DNA from: Iodobacter fluviatilis
GTDB taxonomy: Bacteria > Pseudomonadota > Gammaproteobacteria > Burkholderiales > Chitinibacteraceae
Direction of reading: 5' to 3'
Assembly: GCF_900451195.1 (NCBI RefSeq)
Contig: NZ_UGHR01000001.1
Coordinates: 186,001 to 250,000 of the forward strand
DNA length: 64,000 nt
Shown: positions 33,945 to 44,364 of the stretch, piece after piece
Layout of the letters: each line of letters starts with the position of its first letter
Position numbering within the stretch: position 1 is the first letter of the stretch
The notes under the pieces: generated by a model
What the model was told of the DNA's origin: nothing
What the model saw: only the letters and a program-made list of their open reading frames with translations
The model's database searches: none
Program-made: the position numbers and the translations under genes

Positions 33945-34615
33945 TCCCCGCGTCTATATCTCAATAGCCTTCCCTTATAGGCACTGCCATCGTGCAAAGG
34001 GGTATTGATCAGGGTTTCATCAAGCTGAAAACCATGCCCGGCCATCTGGCGGTTGAAGGCGCTGCGGTTGCCGCGATTGGGATCAATAATCAGCACTTCG
34101 GCACGAGCCGCAGCATGTAAATCTATAAAGAGTGCAAGGGCCGCAGGCTGGTTGCGCTCGTACAGAATATCGCTGCCAATGATGAGATCAAACTGCCCTA
34201 ATTCAGGATTGGCCCTGTCCCAGTTGCCGGTGCTGTATTTCAGCGCAGGCAGGGTATTGAGCTGCAGATTGGCATTCAGAAACGTTTCGGTTAATGGGTG
34301 GCAATCGCTGGCGGTGATATCGCCATGCCTGCGGTGCACCACCATGCTGGCCAGTGCAAGGCCACAGCCAATTTCCAGAATCCGTCTTTCTCCAAGGGTA
34401 TATGCCTGCATTAAATCGGCCAGTTTTTGTGCTGAAGGCCAAACCAGACCAAAGAGTGGCCAGCTGGCTGCAGAGATACCTGCATCTTCGGCTTCACCTT
34501 CGGGATCGAAATACTGCTGAATATCGAGCAAAGAGCGAATATTTAAATTTAAACCACCGGCAACGGCAATATCTTGGGTTTTGACTTGATAGCCCAGAGG
34601 GGCGAGATGGGGCAT
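33941..34615 (-). CDS. Class I SAM-dependent methyltransferase (protein-lysine-MTase-like)
   Basis: The 224-aa protein has a Rossmann methyltransferase core: motif I ILEIGCGLALASMV, GDITASDCHP as the acidic motif II, and FDLIIGSDILYERNQP as the motif IV region. The ASWPLFGLVWPSAQKLADLM segment before motif I is the pattern seen in the Methyltransf_16 / FAM86-like group. A late EVLIIDPNRGNRSAFNRQM helps group membership. The substrate is unknown. I chose ATG at 34615 with AAAGG upstream; a GTG 17 codons earlier would extend it. It is convergent with the exonuclease gene and shares the last bases with it. Confidence 0.8.
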   Translation of the reverse strand: MPHLAPLGYQVKTQDIAVAGGLNLNIRSLLDIQQYFDPEGEAEDAGISAASWPLFGLVWPSAQKLADLMQAYTLGERRILEIGCGLALASMVVHRRHGDITASDCHPLTETFLNANLQLNTLPALKYSTGNWDRANPELGQFDLIIGSDILYERNQPAALALFIDLHAAARAEVLIIDPNRGNRSAFNRQMAGHGFQLDETLINTPLHDGSAYKGRLLRYRRGD

Positions 34616-35014
34616 GGGGGCCTTTTGCAGGTGCGGCGTAGGATGCTTTTCGAACCGACGCAACACTTCAACAAGAAGGGTTTTGCAAGAAGGATTAGTA
34701 TTCGGCGGGGCAGGTACATGAGTTAGGGGAATCTGATGCTAACACTCATTGGCTAATGCAGTACTTCATTCTGGCAATAAAGGTATTAGGGACATTATGG
34801 GGTGGTGCTTTGTTTGCATATTGCTTACATTGCACTGTATTTGTTCATTTTCTGAGTAAGCAGCTGCTGTGAATCGTATGTATTCCTGATGCTATTTTTC
34901 TGTATTTTATGCGCTTTGTTTTTATAAGTTTTATGCGGAAAAACTCATACATCCGGGGTTAAATACGGCTACTCTTACGTCTCAATCCTTCTCCTTTTTA
35001 AAAGGGTGACGCCC

Positions 35015-37042
35015 ATGGAAAAGCTTGGTTTTCGAGCCAAAATAATGCTGACAGTGTTGGGCTCTTTATTTGTTATTTTAGGATTGATGCTGTCTGTGCT
35101 GGCCTGGAATACGCGGCAGGAAATGAGCGCCGAGGCTTTGAGCAGCGCAGAGAATATGGCAAAGCGCTATGCCTTATTTGCGCAAACCGAGCTGGAAAAA
35201 CCACTGGGCCCCTTGCAGACACTGGTCAGCGGATTGGAAAGCAGCAAGCAGCACGGCCTGTTGCAGCGTAATCAAACCAACAGCCTGCTGCTGCAGGCAT
35301 TAAAAGATAATGCCGATCTGTATGATCTGTGGCTGATTTATGAGCATGGTAAATTTGATGGCAAAGATGCTGAATTTACCAAAGACAAAACGGCTTATCC
35401 TTCAGGGGCTTATGCGCCATGGGCTTTGCGTAAGGGCGAAAAAATAGAGCTGATGGAGTACGCCTACAGCGAAGGAATGGATGAGGCGGCTATCCGCAAA
35501 TGGGAAGAGGCTTATTACGGCGGAGCCTATTACACCGCGCCTAAAGCTTCTGGCAGGCAAACAGTCATTGAGCCCTATGTAGACAGTGATACCAAAGTCT
35601 TAATGATGTCATTTGCTTTGCCTTTGCAATATCAGGGCCAGTTTTTAGGAGTGGCGGGCAGTGATATTGCAATGGGTGATTTACAAAAAACACTGAGTCA
35701 GGTCAAAGTATTTGAAAGCGGTTTTATCAGCTTAATCAGTGCGGGGGGGCTCTATGGCAGCCATCCAGATTCCGCGCTTTTAGCCAAGCCTGTTAATAGC
35801 AGTGAAATACCCGCCAATGTATTGGCAGAGGTTCAGACGGGCAAAGCTTTGCATATTGACAATGGCGGGTTTATTCGCTTTTTTATGCCAATTAAATTAG
35901 GGAAAAGCGGCACAGTCTGGAGCCTCGTTATTAATGTGCCTACATCCGAGTTTTATGCGCGCTCTGATCGTTTATTACGGATGTCATTTTTAATTGGTGG
36001 GCTGGGATTGATTTTATTATCCATTATTTTATCTGCCACGCTGAGTTATTTAACCCAGCCCATTTTGCGATTAAATCAGGCCATGATGCAATTATCTGCC
36101 GGAGATGCTGATTTAAGCCATCGCTTAGAAGTCAGTAGCGGTGATGAAATTGGCCGTACTTCGCAGGCTTTTAATCTGTTTGTAGCGTCTTTGGCAGAAA
36201 TGATTGGTATGGTTAAGCTGCAAGTTCAAGAGCTGAACGTGCAAATTGCTCAGCTGGTTGGCCATGCGGATACGGTAGCACAGGGCTCAACAATGCAGGC
36301 TAAGGCGGCTGAGCAAACGGCTGGAGCGATTGAAGAAGTGTCAGTGGGGATTAATTTAATTGCCGAAAATGCGCTTGCCACAGAAACCATGAGCCATGTT
36401 GCTGAAACCAATGCGCGTCAGGCCGAATTTGGTGTGCGGGCCACTTCCGGTGAAATTGCTAAAATTGAGGCGGTGGTCAAGGCGCAATCTGTATTGATGA
36501 ATGGTTTAAGAGGGCGCTCAACAGAGATTTCAAACGTGGTTGGTGTCATTCGTGGCGTAGCAGATCAAACCAATTTACTGGCTTTAAATGCAGCGATTGA
36601 AGCCGCCAGAGCGGGTGAGCAGGGGCGGGGCTTTGCCGTGGTGGCCGATGAAGTCAGAAAGCTGGCAGAGAACACCAGCAATGCCACGCTGGATATTGGC
36701 AAAATGATTGCGCTGATTCAGGATGAAACAATGCAGGCGGCGCAAGGCATGGAGCTGGCTTTACAGCAGGTGGAAGAAGGCGTTGAGCTATCTAGGGAGG
36801 CGGCTGATCAGATTGCTGAAATCACTGCGGGCACTAATAAAATGTCGGAAAGTGTTCATCACATTGCCAAAACAACGGCATTGCAATCCAAGGCCACCGA
36901 GGATATCTCATCCAATGTGGATAAAATCAACATCATGGTGCACGACAATAACCAAGCTTTGCAGCAGGTGCGTGATGCAGCCAGAAACTTAAGTGATCTT
37001 TCTTCTGATTTACAAAAAGCAGTGGATCGCTTTAAGGTTTAA
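35015..37042 (+). CDS. Methyl-accepting chemotaxis protein, dCache type
   Basis: The 675-aa receptor has membrane segments near 7-28 and 322-345, with a double-Cache sensor between them ([54 protein letters not shown]). HAMP follows, then a methyl-accepting signalling domain with the conserved tip [20 protein letters not shown]. Such sensors bind amino acids or organic acids. It ends in DRFKV and has no CheR-binding pentapeptide. AAAGGG precedes the ATG. The 350 bp upstream contain no gene. Confidence 0.92.
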   Translation: MEKLGFRAKIMLTVLGSLFVILGLMLSVLAWNTRQEMSAEALSSAENMAKRYALFAQTELEKPLGPLQTLVSGLESSKQHGLLQRNQTNSLLLQALKDNADLYDLWLIYEHGKFDGKDAEFTKDKTAYPSGAYAPWALRKGEKIELMEYAYSEGMDEAAIRKWEEAYYGGAYYTAPKASGRQTVIEPYVDSDTKVLMMSFALPLQYQGQFLGVAGSDIAMGDLQKTLSQVKVFESGFISLISAGGLYGSHPDSALLAKPVNSSEIPANVLAEVQTGKALHIDNGGFIRFFMPIKLGKSGTVWSLVINVPTSEFYARSDRLLRMSFLIGGLGLILLSIILSATLSYLTQPILRLNQAMMQLSAGDADLSHRLEVSSGDEIGRTSQAFNLFVASLAEMIGMVKLQVQELNVQIAQLVGHADTVAQGSTMQAKAAEQTAGAIEEVSVGINLIAENALATETMSHVAETNARQAEFGVRATSGEIAKIEAVVKAQSVLMNGLRGRSTEISNVVGVIRGVADQTNLLALNAAIEAARAGEQGRGFAVVADEVRKLAENTSNATLDIGKMIALIQDETMQAAQGMELALQQVEEGVELSREAADQIAEITAGTNKMSESVHHIAKTTALQSKATEDISSNVDKINIMVHDNNQALQQVRDAARNLSDLSSDLQKAVDRFKV

Positions 37043-37225
37043 GTGGATCATACCTGTTCATCATCTTGTTTTTTGCTCAAAAAGAAGCATGCCAGTTCTG
37101 GCGTATTCATAAATGCTTCATTGAGAAAAGCTATGATGAAGATGAACTTTGTTGATTGGACAGAGTCCGACTAATTGCCCCAGAATACAGCGGGTTTAAT
37201 TTTTTAAAACATTAGGAGCATCAGC

Positions 37226-37831
37226 ATGGCCGTACTCGTTGGTAAAAGCGCACCAGATTTCACCGCAGCAGCCGTTCTCGGTAATGGCGAGATCACAGAA
37301 AGCTACAACTTTAAGGCAGCAACCGCTGGTAAATACGCCGTGGTGTTCTTCTATCCACTCGATTTCACTTTCGTTTGCCCATCCGAGCTGATCGCTTTTG
37401 ATCACCGTCTGGAAGAATTCAAAGCACGTAATGTAGAAGTAATCGGCGTGTCGATCGACAGCCAGTTTACTCACGCTGCATGGCGTAACACTCCGGTAGA
37501 AAAAGGGGGTATTGGCCAAGTGGGTTACACCCTAGTTGCCGATATCAAGCACGAAATTTGCCAGGCTTTTGATGTAGAGCTGGCTGGTGCTGGCGTTGCA
37601 TTGCGCGGCTCTTTCCTGATTGATAAATCAGGTGTGGTTCAGCACCAAGTGGTAAACAACTTGCCACTGGGCCGTGATATCAGCGAAATGCTGCGCGTGG
37701 TAGACGCACTGCAATTCACAGAAGAGCACGGTGAAGTTTGCCCGGCTGGCTGGAACAAAGGTAAAGCAGGGATGAAGGCAGATGCTGCTGGCGTTGCTGA
37801 CTACCTGGCTAAAAACGCTAAAGATCTGTAA
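37226..37831 (+). CDS. ahpC: 2-Cys peroxiredoxin (AhpC/Prx1 type)
   Basis: The 201-aa protein is a typical 2-Cys peroxiredoxin. The peroxidatic Cys51 is in FTFVCPSE and the resolving Cys172 in EVCPAGW. RGSFLIDKSGVVQH and a GGIG motif are also present. It reduces hydrogen peroxide and organic peroxides in the cytoplasm. No ahpF is adjacent, so the reductant is probably thioredoxin or a distant AhpF. A strong bidirectional terminator follows, shared with the convergent chemoreceptor gene. Confidence 0.93.
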   Translation: MAVLVGKSAPDFTAAAVLGNGEITESYNFKAATAGKYAVVFFYPLDFTFVCPSELIAFDHRLEEFKARNVEVIGVSIDSQFTHAAWRNTPVEKGGIGQVGYTLVADIKHEICQAFDVELAGAGVALRGSFLIDKSGVVQHQVVNNLPLGRDISEMLRVVDALQFTEEHGEVCPAGWNKGKAGMKADAAGVADYLAKNAKDL

Positions 37832-37857
37832 TAACTAAAAAGTTTTTTATTTAGTCT

Positions 37858-37899
37858 AAAAAAATCCCCCACTGGCCTTGTGCCTGCGGGGGATTTTTT
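37858..37899. terminator. Bidirectional terminator between ahpC and a chemoreceptor gene
   Basis: AAAAAATCCCCC and GGGGGATTTTTT are perfect 12-bp arms with a 17-nt loop and T-runs in both directions. Confidence 0.9.
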
Positions 37900-37913
37900 A
37901 TGTCTTTTGAAGC

Positions 37914-39044
37914 TTATGATTGTTGTGAAGTAATAATTTCTAGCCGCTGGGCAATATCTCTAACAGAGCTTGCTTGCTGCTCGGATGCCCCGGAAATTTC
38001 GCTGATCAGATTACGCATCGCGCTTACATCCTGCACGATTCGTACTAAAGCTTTTTCTGCACTTATGGCTTTTTCCTCGCCAGCTGTGACATCTTTTTCG
38101 CCTGAATTCATGGTGCCGACTGCACGTTCGATTTCCATTTGGATGGAGTGAATCAAAGCGCCAATTTCGGCTGTGGCTTTGGCGGTGCGCTCGGATAATT
38201 TACGCACTTCATCGGCCACCACTGCAAAGCCCCGACCGGTATCGCCTGCCCGTGCTGCCTCAATGGCGGCGTTCAGCGCCAGTAAATTGGTTTGATCGGC
38301 GATATCTTTAATCACGCCTACAATCACGCCAATTTTATCGGATTGGGTGTTGAGCTGGCCAATGACACCGGCGGTGGTGCGGACTAATTCAGCCACATCG
38401 CGCATACCGCGCACCGCGCCCTCCACTACAACTTGCCCTTCATTGGCGCTGTCATAAGCGCTATTACCTCTGTTGCTGGCTTCGGCCGTAGTATGGGCCA
38501 CTTCATCAATACTGGTGCTGACTTCTTCCATGGTGGCGGCAATATATGAAACCTGCTCGTGCAGCTCATTGGCCTTACTGGCTACGTTTTTCTGAAGCTC
38601 TTCATGCTTTACTTTGCTGGTGATATCTTCCCAGCAGGCCAGATAGCATTTTACTTTGCTGGGGTCGGCCGTATCCCAGATAGGGTAAGCTTTGGTACGC
38701 AAAGTAATGCTGCCCAAGGGAATATCAGCCACGTGAGTGGCATTTTTTGCGCCACTGCCCAATTCTTGCAAAATGCGCCGAACACGCTCCGGATTATGGT
38801 GAAACCGGTGGATAGAGCCGCCATGTGCCGTGGTTGGATCTGCCCCCCGTAAAACTTGCGTCATTTCCTGACGATATTTTTCAAAAACGACTTTGGCGGT
38901 TTGATTAACATAAAACACATTGTTTTCATGGCTGGTATCGCAGAGCAAGATCATATTATCCACATGATCAAGAATTGCTTTCATCGTATCGAGTTGCACA
39001 TCTGCTGTGTTTTTTGTTTCTGTTTTTTGAGTAAAACCAAACAT
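37914..39044 (-). CDS. Soluble PAS-containing methyl-accepting protein
   Basis: The 376-aa protein has no membrane segment. An N-terminal PAS-like domain (about 15-140, [20 protein letters not shown] and closing [10 protein letters not shown]) precedes a signalling domain with [20 protein letters not shown] and [20 protein letters not shown]. It probably senses redox or an internal ligand and works in the cytoplasm with the chemotaxis array. AAGGAG lies 8 nt before ATG 39044, which is clearly the start. It is convergent with ahpC. Confidence 0.9.
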   Translation of the reverse strand: MFGFTQKTETKNTADVQLDTMKAILDHVDNMILLCDTSHENNVFYVNQTAKVVFEKYRQEMTQVLRGADPTTAHGGSIHRFHHNPERVRRILQELGSGAKNATHVADIPLGSITLRTKAYPIWDTADPSKVKCYLACWEDITSKVKHEELQKNVASKANELHEQVSYIAATMEEVSTSIDEVAHTTAEASNRGNSAYDSANEGQVVVEGAVRGMRDVAELVRTTAGVIGQLNTQSDKIGVIVGVIKDIADQTNLLALNAAIEAARAGDTGRGFAVVADEVRKLSERTAKATAEIGALIHSIQMEIERAVGTMNSGEKDVTAGEEKAISAEKALVRIVQDVSAMRNLISEISGASEQQASSVRDIAQRLEIITSQQS

Positions 39045-39286
39045 AAAATGATCTCCTTGGGAGACAGATTGAAAGCAGATGCTTGTCATCTTTATAGAAT
39101 GGTTTTGATTAAAATCAATTGTCGTTAATTCAAATAAGGCGGGGGCGGTTATATCTGGATGAATGGTCTGTTTTTCAGCGTAATGCTTTAACCGTTTTCA
39201 TCTAAGGATGAGTCGTTTCTGAAATAGAAGTAAAGGCTTGCAATCGATATAGATTTAATTCAGAAAGGATTAAGTCTTTGCTGAGT

Positions 39287-39332
39287 AAATTGGGCCTGTT
39301 GCGGATATGGCTGGCAATAGGCCCAATTTTGC
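39287..39332. terminator. Hairpin beyond the Tas-like gene
   Basis: AAATTGGGCCT (39287-39297) and AGGCCCAATTT (39319-39329) form an 11-bp stem with a 21-nt loop. Four T follow on the plus strand; on the minus strand the T-run is three. It could weakly terminate either direction. Confidence 0.5.
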
Positions 39333-39359
39333 TGACAGTAAACTAAAGAATTAATATGT

Positions 39360-40397
39360 TTAATTTGCAGGATTAGGGCTTTGTTTATGAATCGCTTCAA
39401 TCGCTGCATCTAATTCTGGTGTAATCACGATATCCAGACTGCCGATATTTTCTTTAAGCTGGGCCATGGTGGTGGCACCAATAATATTGCTGGCTACATA
39501 CCAGCGGCTGCTGACCCAAGCCAGCGCCATTTGTGCTGGCGATAAGCCATGAGCGCGGGCGAGTTTTACATAGGCTTCAATTGCGCCAGGTACGGCGGGC
39601 TTTAAGTAACGCGCACCAAAATTGCTAAAGCGCGTCATCCGGCCAGCCGCTTGCGGGTTGTCAAAGTACTTACCTGAAAGCAAACCAAACGCCAGCGGGC
39701 TATACGCCAGCAGGCCCACATCCTGACGATGGCAGGTTTCAACCAAGCCATTTTCAAACTGACGGTTAATTAAATTAAATACATTCTGAATGGTGGCAAT
39801 GCGTGGCAAAGACTGTGTTTGTGCTACATGGCAGGCTTCCATCACGCCCCAAGGTGTTTCATTGGATAACCCGATATGACGCACTTTACCGGCTTGCACC
39901 AGCTCATTGAGCGCTTCAAGCTGCTCGGTAAAATCCGGCGTATGGGCAGGCTCTTGCTTGGGGTCGTAATAGCTTTGTCCAAACATGGGCACATGGCGGG
40001 CAGGCCAGTGCAACTGGTACAGGTCGATATAGTCGGTTTGCAGGCGCTTTAAGCTGGCATCGCAGGCCGCATGAATCTGCTCTCGATTAAGCTGCGGCCC
40101 GCCGCGTATCCAGTCCATTCCACGGTTGGGGCCGGAAATCTTGCTGGCCAGAATAATCTTGTCGCGGTTTTGCTTAGCCAGCCAGCTGCCTACATAGCTT
40201 TCGGTTAAGCCCTGAGTCTCCGCTTTGCCGGGTACCGGATACATTTCGGCGGTATCAATAAAGTTGATCCCAGCAGCCACTGCGTAATCGAGCTGCTCGT
40301 GCGCATCGGCTTCGCTGTTTTGCTCGCCAAAGGTCATGGTGCCAAGGCAGAGGGCAGAGATATTTAAATCGGTTTTGGGTAAAAGGTGATATTTCAT
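39360..40397 (-). CDS. tas: Aldo/keto reductase, Tas-like
   Basis: The 345-aa protein is a TIM-barrel aldo/keto reductase. The catalytic residues are visible: Asp and Tyr in FIDTAEMYP, Lys in IILASKISG, His in LYQLHWPARH. The NADPH end carries ASNIIGATTMAQLKENI. Length and sequence words (TMTFGEQNSEADAHEQLDYA) are close to E. coli Tas. It likely reduces aldehydes or ketones. ATG 40397 is the start that lines up with Tas; a longer reading is unlikely. Regulation is not visible. Confidence 0.88.
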   Translation of the reverse strand: MKYHLLPKTDLNISALCLGTMTFGEQNSEADAHEQLDYAVAAGINFIDTAEMYPVPGKAETQGLTESYVGSWLAKQNRDKIILASKISGPNRGMDWIRGGPQLNREQIHAACDASLKRLQTDYIDLYQLHWPARHVPMFGQSYYDPKQEPAHTPDFTEQLEALNELVQAGKVRHIGLSNETPWGVMEACHVAQTQSLPRIATIQNVFNLINRQFENGLVETCHRQDVGLLAYSPLAFGLLSGKYFDNPQAAGRMTRFSNFGARYLKPAVPGAIEAYVKLARAHGLSPAQMALAWVSSRWYVASNIIGATTMAQLKENIGSLDIVITPELDAAIEAIHKQSPNPAN

Positions 40398-40539
40398 AGG
40401 GCTAGTCTCGTAAGGCGTTTGCGGTGCACTGTGCTGAGTGTCTGATCTGCGGGAGTGTAAGCATTGGCACAAGTTCATGGCACCCCTTCAGCGCCATGAC
40501 TTGTGCAGATACTTATTGTGCGGGAGGCTGGTGTACAGC

Positions 40540-41454
40540 TTACTTCACCGGGCTTACCCGGTAGCCTTGATCACGCAGGCTTTGAATCAGGCCAGTTTTG
40601 CCTGGCAGATGCAGGGCACCTACGGCAATAAAGGCATTGCCTTCTTTTAGCTTGTCACCAAGACGCTCGGCCATGCGCGGGTTGCGGGCTTCCAGTAATT
40701 GATTCCGCCATTGGCTGAGCCACGCCTGATCCACCATTTTAAAATCGTCTTGTGCGGCATACTCAGCAAGGCCATTGATATCTTGTTTCAGGTATAAATC
40801 CAGAATCTTCTGATAGCTTTTTTCAAGCTCGGCCTGCTGATCCAGCACGGCGTAAAGCAGCTCGATTTGTCTGTTTTCCGGAATCGTTTCAAAAAGGCTC
40901 AGCTGCTCATCCAGAGTTTCCAGGCCGGAATAATCCTTTTGTCCTTCAATCGCCATTTTGGCAAATAAAAGATCAAGCGGCATCTGCCCAGGCTGGCGTA
41001 CCGGCGTCATCAGCAGCATGGCCGCGGCCCAAGGCTTTAGCTTGGCGGTAGCGACTTCCGGATAGCCGCGCGCTTCAAGCGCGGGTAAAAGCTTCTGGTA
41101 ATGTTCTTTATCGATAATTTGCGCAAGCGATGGCTCTGGCGTCAGCATGCGCTTACCCATTTCCATCATCATGCCAAAATCGAGGCGAATTTCTGTCACC
41201 ACTTTTTTGGAAGTCTCAAAAGCCGCTTCGGTTTTAGGGCTCAGCTGAGTCACGCGCGGATCGCCCACATGGGCGGTGCCGTAAAGCCAGGAAGCAGGTG
41301 TTCCTTTTTTCTCGATTTTCCATAGCAGGCTGTTGCTGCTTTCTGCTTTATTGCTGGCTGAAACTGCTTTACTGACGGCAGCATGGGAGAGGGGGGCAAG
41401 CAGGGTTGAGGCGACGGTGACGGCAATAATCAGAGGGCGAAATCGAGCAAGCAT
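40540..41454 (-). CDS. TraB/GumN family protein, exported
   Basis: The 304-aa protein has a signal peptide (cleavage after LSHA) and the TraB/GumN fold. It shows SWLYGTAHVGDPRVTQL near the start and NAFIAVGALHLPGKTGLIQS near the end, with the two GxxH motifs that are thought to form the catalytic centre of this metalloprotease-like family. Its substrate is not known. GGAGA precedes ATG 41454; an in-frame TTG five codons upstream is less likely. Confidence 0.88.
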   Translation of the reverse strand: MLARFRPLIIAVTVASTLLAPLSHAAVSKAVSASNKAESSNSLLWKIEKKGTPASWLYGTAHVGDPRVTQLSPKTEAAFETSKKVVTEIRLDFGMMMEMGKRMLTPEPSLAQIIDKEHYQKLLPALEARGYPEVATAKLKPWAAAMLLMTPVRQPGQMPLDLLFAKMAIEGQKDYSGLETLDEQLSLFETIPENRQIELLYAVLDQQAELEKSYQKILDLYLKQDINGLAEYAAQDDFKMVDQAWLSQWRNQLLEARNPRMAERLGDKLKEGNAFIAVGALHLPGKTGLIQSLRDQGYRVSPVK

Positions 41455-41732
41455 CCAAGTCTCCAGCAATTTTTATGTTTGGATTGCCAGTATAAAGCGA
41501 AGCGGCGGCAGATGCCTTAGTGAAGCGCAGAGTCCTGCGATTTCTTTAGCTTTACCAAGGGTAATTTGATTGCATTCAGAAAGGCTGGCGGCTATTTGTT
41601 TGTCATTATTCTTTTGGTATGCTGACAGCTATTTCACAGCATGAAATCATTCAGGCCACAGCAAGTCATTGCGTATAAATTAGTTATGCACTGGCTGATG
41701 GCTGCCATCGTTGTTATCACATCAGAGTAAGC

Positions 41733-42251
41733 ATGCAAGCAAATAATACTTTACTAAAAGCGTTCAAGTACAAGGCATGGGCAAATGCGGAGCTTCTTTC
41801 CTGCGGTGAGCAGCAGCTTCATTTGCTATCGGATGATGATTCCATTTTCTTTGCCCGTATCCTGAACCACACCACCGTTGTGGACAGCCTTTTTATTAGC
41901 CGCATATCGGGCAGTCCAGAGCTGTATACCAATAACAATACCCCTGAAACACCTTCACTTTCTGAGCTAAGAGAGCGGATGCAGCAGAATGATGCTTGGC
42001 TGGTGGGTTTTACAGAAGCGGTTAGCCAGAATGAGCTGGGCAGACAAATTTGCTTTCAATTTACAGATGGGGATCAGGGGCAGCTTTCTGTTGAGGAAAT
42101 TCTGCTGCACCTGTTAACCCATGGCAGCAACCATCGGGGCATGGCTGCCCGGGTTTTGGCGGCTCAGGGGCTTGAGCGCCCTAAAGACACCTTTACCCGA
42201 TACCTGCATCAGGCTGAGCCCTGGCGGCGGGATAGGCTTGAAAATTCGTAA
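41733..42251 (+). CDS. DinB family protein (putative metal-dependent)
   Basis: The 172-aa protein has the DinB four-helix bundle. The metal-binding His residues are in ILNHTTVVD (first) and HLLTHGSNHRG (second and third). The start FKYKAWANAELLSCG is also typical. DinB proteins are related to mycothiol- and bacillithiol-dependent enzymes, but most bacterial members lack a defined reaction. The next plus-strand gene is the broken trmO-like gene. Confidence 0.88.
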   Translation: MQANNTLLKAFKYKAWANAELLSCGEQQLHLLSDDDSIFFARILNHTTVVDSLFISRISGSPELYTNNNTPETPSLSELRERMQQNDAWLVGFTEAVSQNELGRQICFQFTDGDQGQLSVEEILLHLLTHGSNHRGMAARVLAAQGLERPKDTFTRYLHQAEPWRRDRLENS

Positions 42252-42528
42252 GTGGAAATGGTTTTGCGAAATATGAGCGGCAGGGTACACATTCATCAGC
42301 AACAACCACAGATTGCAAATCGACGCGTTCTTTTGGCTCTGGTGATTGCCGCTTACACATCACAGAAGGCAGAGCGACATGAAGCAGCAAGTAGAAGCAG
42401 TCGGTATCGTTGAAGCAGTGCGCCCCCATACTGAAGACGATTTTTGGGGAGGGGAAGAGTCTTGCATCTCGCTGTTTGAGCCTTTTACTGCCGAAGCTTT
42501 ACAAGGTCTGGTGGACTTCTCTCATATT

Positions 42529-43419
42529 ACTATCGCTCCCTGCAAGCCCTTAGCGGCATAGATTTGCAAGTTTTTTCAGGCATGCTCGTCCACCATCAAA
42601 GCCCGGCAGTCAAAGGCAGCAGGGCTTTTTTGCAGTTGCATAAAAACAATTTCATAAGTGCGCAGGCGAGTAGGGGCTTTGACTGCGCGCGCTGGCAGAA
42701 AGCACCGGTCAGCCTTACAAACCGGCCACCATCGTAAGCAAACAGCCACCCAAAGTTGCAGCCAAAAGAATGGCCCAGTAGGCGGTTTTGCTTGTCTTTC
42801 TGACTACCCTGGCGTGGTACTGGCTAGGCTGTAGGGATGGAAGCGGATCACTTCGACACCCAGCCATTTATTCAGCTCCATCAGCCGCGCCTGCAGCGGC
42901 AAGACTTCATTCTGCGCAATGGCTTGGTGTAAATCTCTGCTCAATCTGATGTAATATATTCGAATGAAATTATTAAGGCTGTGCCCAGCATGGTATTTCA
43001 TAGTGCGAAGCGTTTTTAATACCCCAACGGTGGTGGTTTATCTGTCACTTTAGGGTGTCTATATTTTCTTAGACTACAAACTGGTAAATCCTAGCTCTCA
43101 CTGGTCCCAGAAGCACAAACGTCAACCGTGGAGGCAACAAACGTGTTTGGAAACTTATTCAATTGGAAAGCGCGAAGGGAGGAGAAGCAACAAAGGAAAA
43201 TCGCGGAAAAGCTAGCTTTGGAAACGTTGCTTGAATTCGAAAATGGCACGGTATTAAGCAATTATTGCCCAAGCTGTCATGGAAAAATCTCTCTGGAAAA
43301 AGGTGAATCTTTCTTGTCTGCAAGCTGCCCATGCGATCTGTGCAATATAACAATGGTGGAGCTGAAAAATTAATATCGAGCATCTTGGAAATATATCCCA
43401 AAAATCAAGGACTAGGCTC
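42529..43419. other. About 891 bp inserted in the trmO-like gene
   Basis: The segment lies exactly between the N- and C-terminal coding parts. I see no terminal inverted repeats and no clear target duplication. It contains a terminator-like hairpin (AAAGCCC/GGGCTTT, 42598-42631), a minus-strand stretch at 42804-43001 that reads LHQAIAQNE and WLGVEVIRFHP like a decayed EAL-domain start, and the small Cys-rich ORF at 43143-43373. How it arrived is unclear. Confidence 0.7.
43143..43373 (+). CDS. Small Cys-rich (zinc-ribbon-like) protein, 76 aa
   Basis: A GGAGG at 43131-43135 lies 7 nt before a GTG at 43143, which decides the start. The protein begins with a Lys/Arg/Glu helix (KARREEKQQRKIAEKLALET) and ends with YCPSCHGKI followed by SCPCDLCNITM, giving two knuckles that could bind zinc. 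I recognise no family. It lies inside the segment that splits the trmO-like gene and is lower in GC than its neighbours. Confidence 0.6.
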   Translation: MFGNLFNWKARREEKQQRKIAEKLALETLLEFENGTVLSNYCPSCHGKISLEKGESFLSASCPCDLCNITMVELKN

Positions 43420-43815
43420 GAGGTGTTATTTCTCTTTCACGAAGTGGAACCCTCTAAAATCGTTTTTGGTGCTCGTCACCCAAGAAATAATAAGGAATGG
43501 TCTGCCGTGGGCATCTTTGCCCAGCGAGGTAAAAATCGCCCCAATCGCATTGGCAGCACGATCTGTCCTCTTGTGCGTGTGTAAGACACAAGGCTGATTG
43601 TTGCTGAGCTTGACGCAATTAATGGCACGCCGGTGCTTGATATCAAGCCTGTCATGATTGAGTTTTTACCTCGCAAAGCAGTGCTTCAGCCAGCTTGGTC
43701 GCACGAACTTATGCGGGCGTATTGGTTAAAGCAAGACCCGCAAGATAGCTTGGGCTAAAGTTTTACCCGCCCAATATTTCTCCTCAATACTCTGGTTTCA
43801 CGCTTCGAGTTTGGC

Positions 43816-44364
43816 TCAATCAATCCCAATTAAAGTCTTTACCGCATCCACATACTGATCAGCATGGGTGCGTGCTTTGCTGGATTGGCGAAGGGCCATA
43901 TTCCAGCGGGCAATGACTACTTTGCAGTTACTTTCATTGGATTGCTGTATTTCTTCAATTAATGATCTGGCCATAATGCCGAGGCAATGCTGGGCGCTTT
44001 CTACCATCAGCTTTTTGGCCTGCTCAAGCAATAGAGGGTCGATGCTGAGGGGGGTGATTGATGGCGGAACAGGTGGGGCGGCATGTGCAGCAACAGGCGC
44101 TACTGCTGCCTTGGCATTGATTTCTTCCTGCCGGGCTGTGTCTTTTAATTGAATAAAACCAAGGCCAACTAATTCCTCCAGCCTAGCTGAAAGCTCAAAT
44201 TCAGCCAATAGCACGGCCAGCTCGCTGCTGGATTTTGTGCCGTCAATTAAGATCAGCAAGCGGCGTTGTCTGGCCGGAAGGCCTGAGCTGCGCTCGGCTA
44301 TCTCTTTTTGACCCTGGGGCGTTTTGACATAAATGCGATCAAGCAGCTCACTTGAAATACTCAT
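43816..44364 (-). CDS. Hypothetical protein with helical N-terminal domain, 182 aa
   Basis: I do not recognise the family. The N-terminal 75 residues (IYVKTPQGQKEIAERSSGLP, RQRRLLILIDGTKSSSELA) suggest a compact winged-helix-like domain ending in LEELVGLGFIQL. An Ala/Pro linker (about 85-105) leads to a helical C-terminal part with AQHCLGIMARSLIEEIQQ. No signal peptide or membrane segment is seen. GGGGAG precedes the ATG. It is alone on the minus strand and opposite the broken trmO gene. Confidence 0.7.
   Translation of the reverse strand: MSISSELLDRIYVKTPQGQKEIAERSSGLPARQRRLLILIDGTKSSSELAVLLAEFELSARLEELVGLGFIQLKDTARQEEINAKAAVAPVAAHAAPPVPPSITPLSIDPLLLEQAKKLMVESAQHCLGIMARSLIEEIQQSNESNCKVVIARWNMALRQSSKARTHADQYVDAVKTLIGID

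Larger units (their letters stand above)
42379..43758 (+). pseudogene. trmO: Broken trmO-like (TsaA family) tRNA methyltransferase gene
   Basis: The N-terminal part (42379-42528) encodes VGIVEAVRPHTEDDFWGG and ends GLVDFSHI. The C-terminal part (43420-43758) resumes EVLFLFHEVEPSKIVFGARH, NNKEWSAVGIFAQRGKNRPN, and closes with FLPRKAVLQPAWSHEL. These fit end to end into one TsaA/TrmO-type protein of about 160 residues, but 891 bp separate them. A TAA at 43582-43584 (GTG-TAA-GAC, probably from GAA) also breaks the second part. TrmO methylates t6A37 in tRNA-Thr. The gene cannot give a full product. The upstream start region looks intact. Confidence 0.85.

Noticed and set aside
42529..43419. Integron cassette or complete IS in the trmO-like gene
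   Set aside because: I found no attC-like core sites, no terminal inverted repeats and no transposase.
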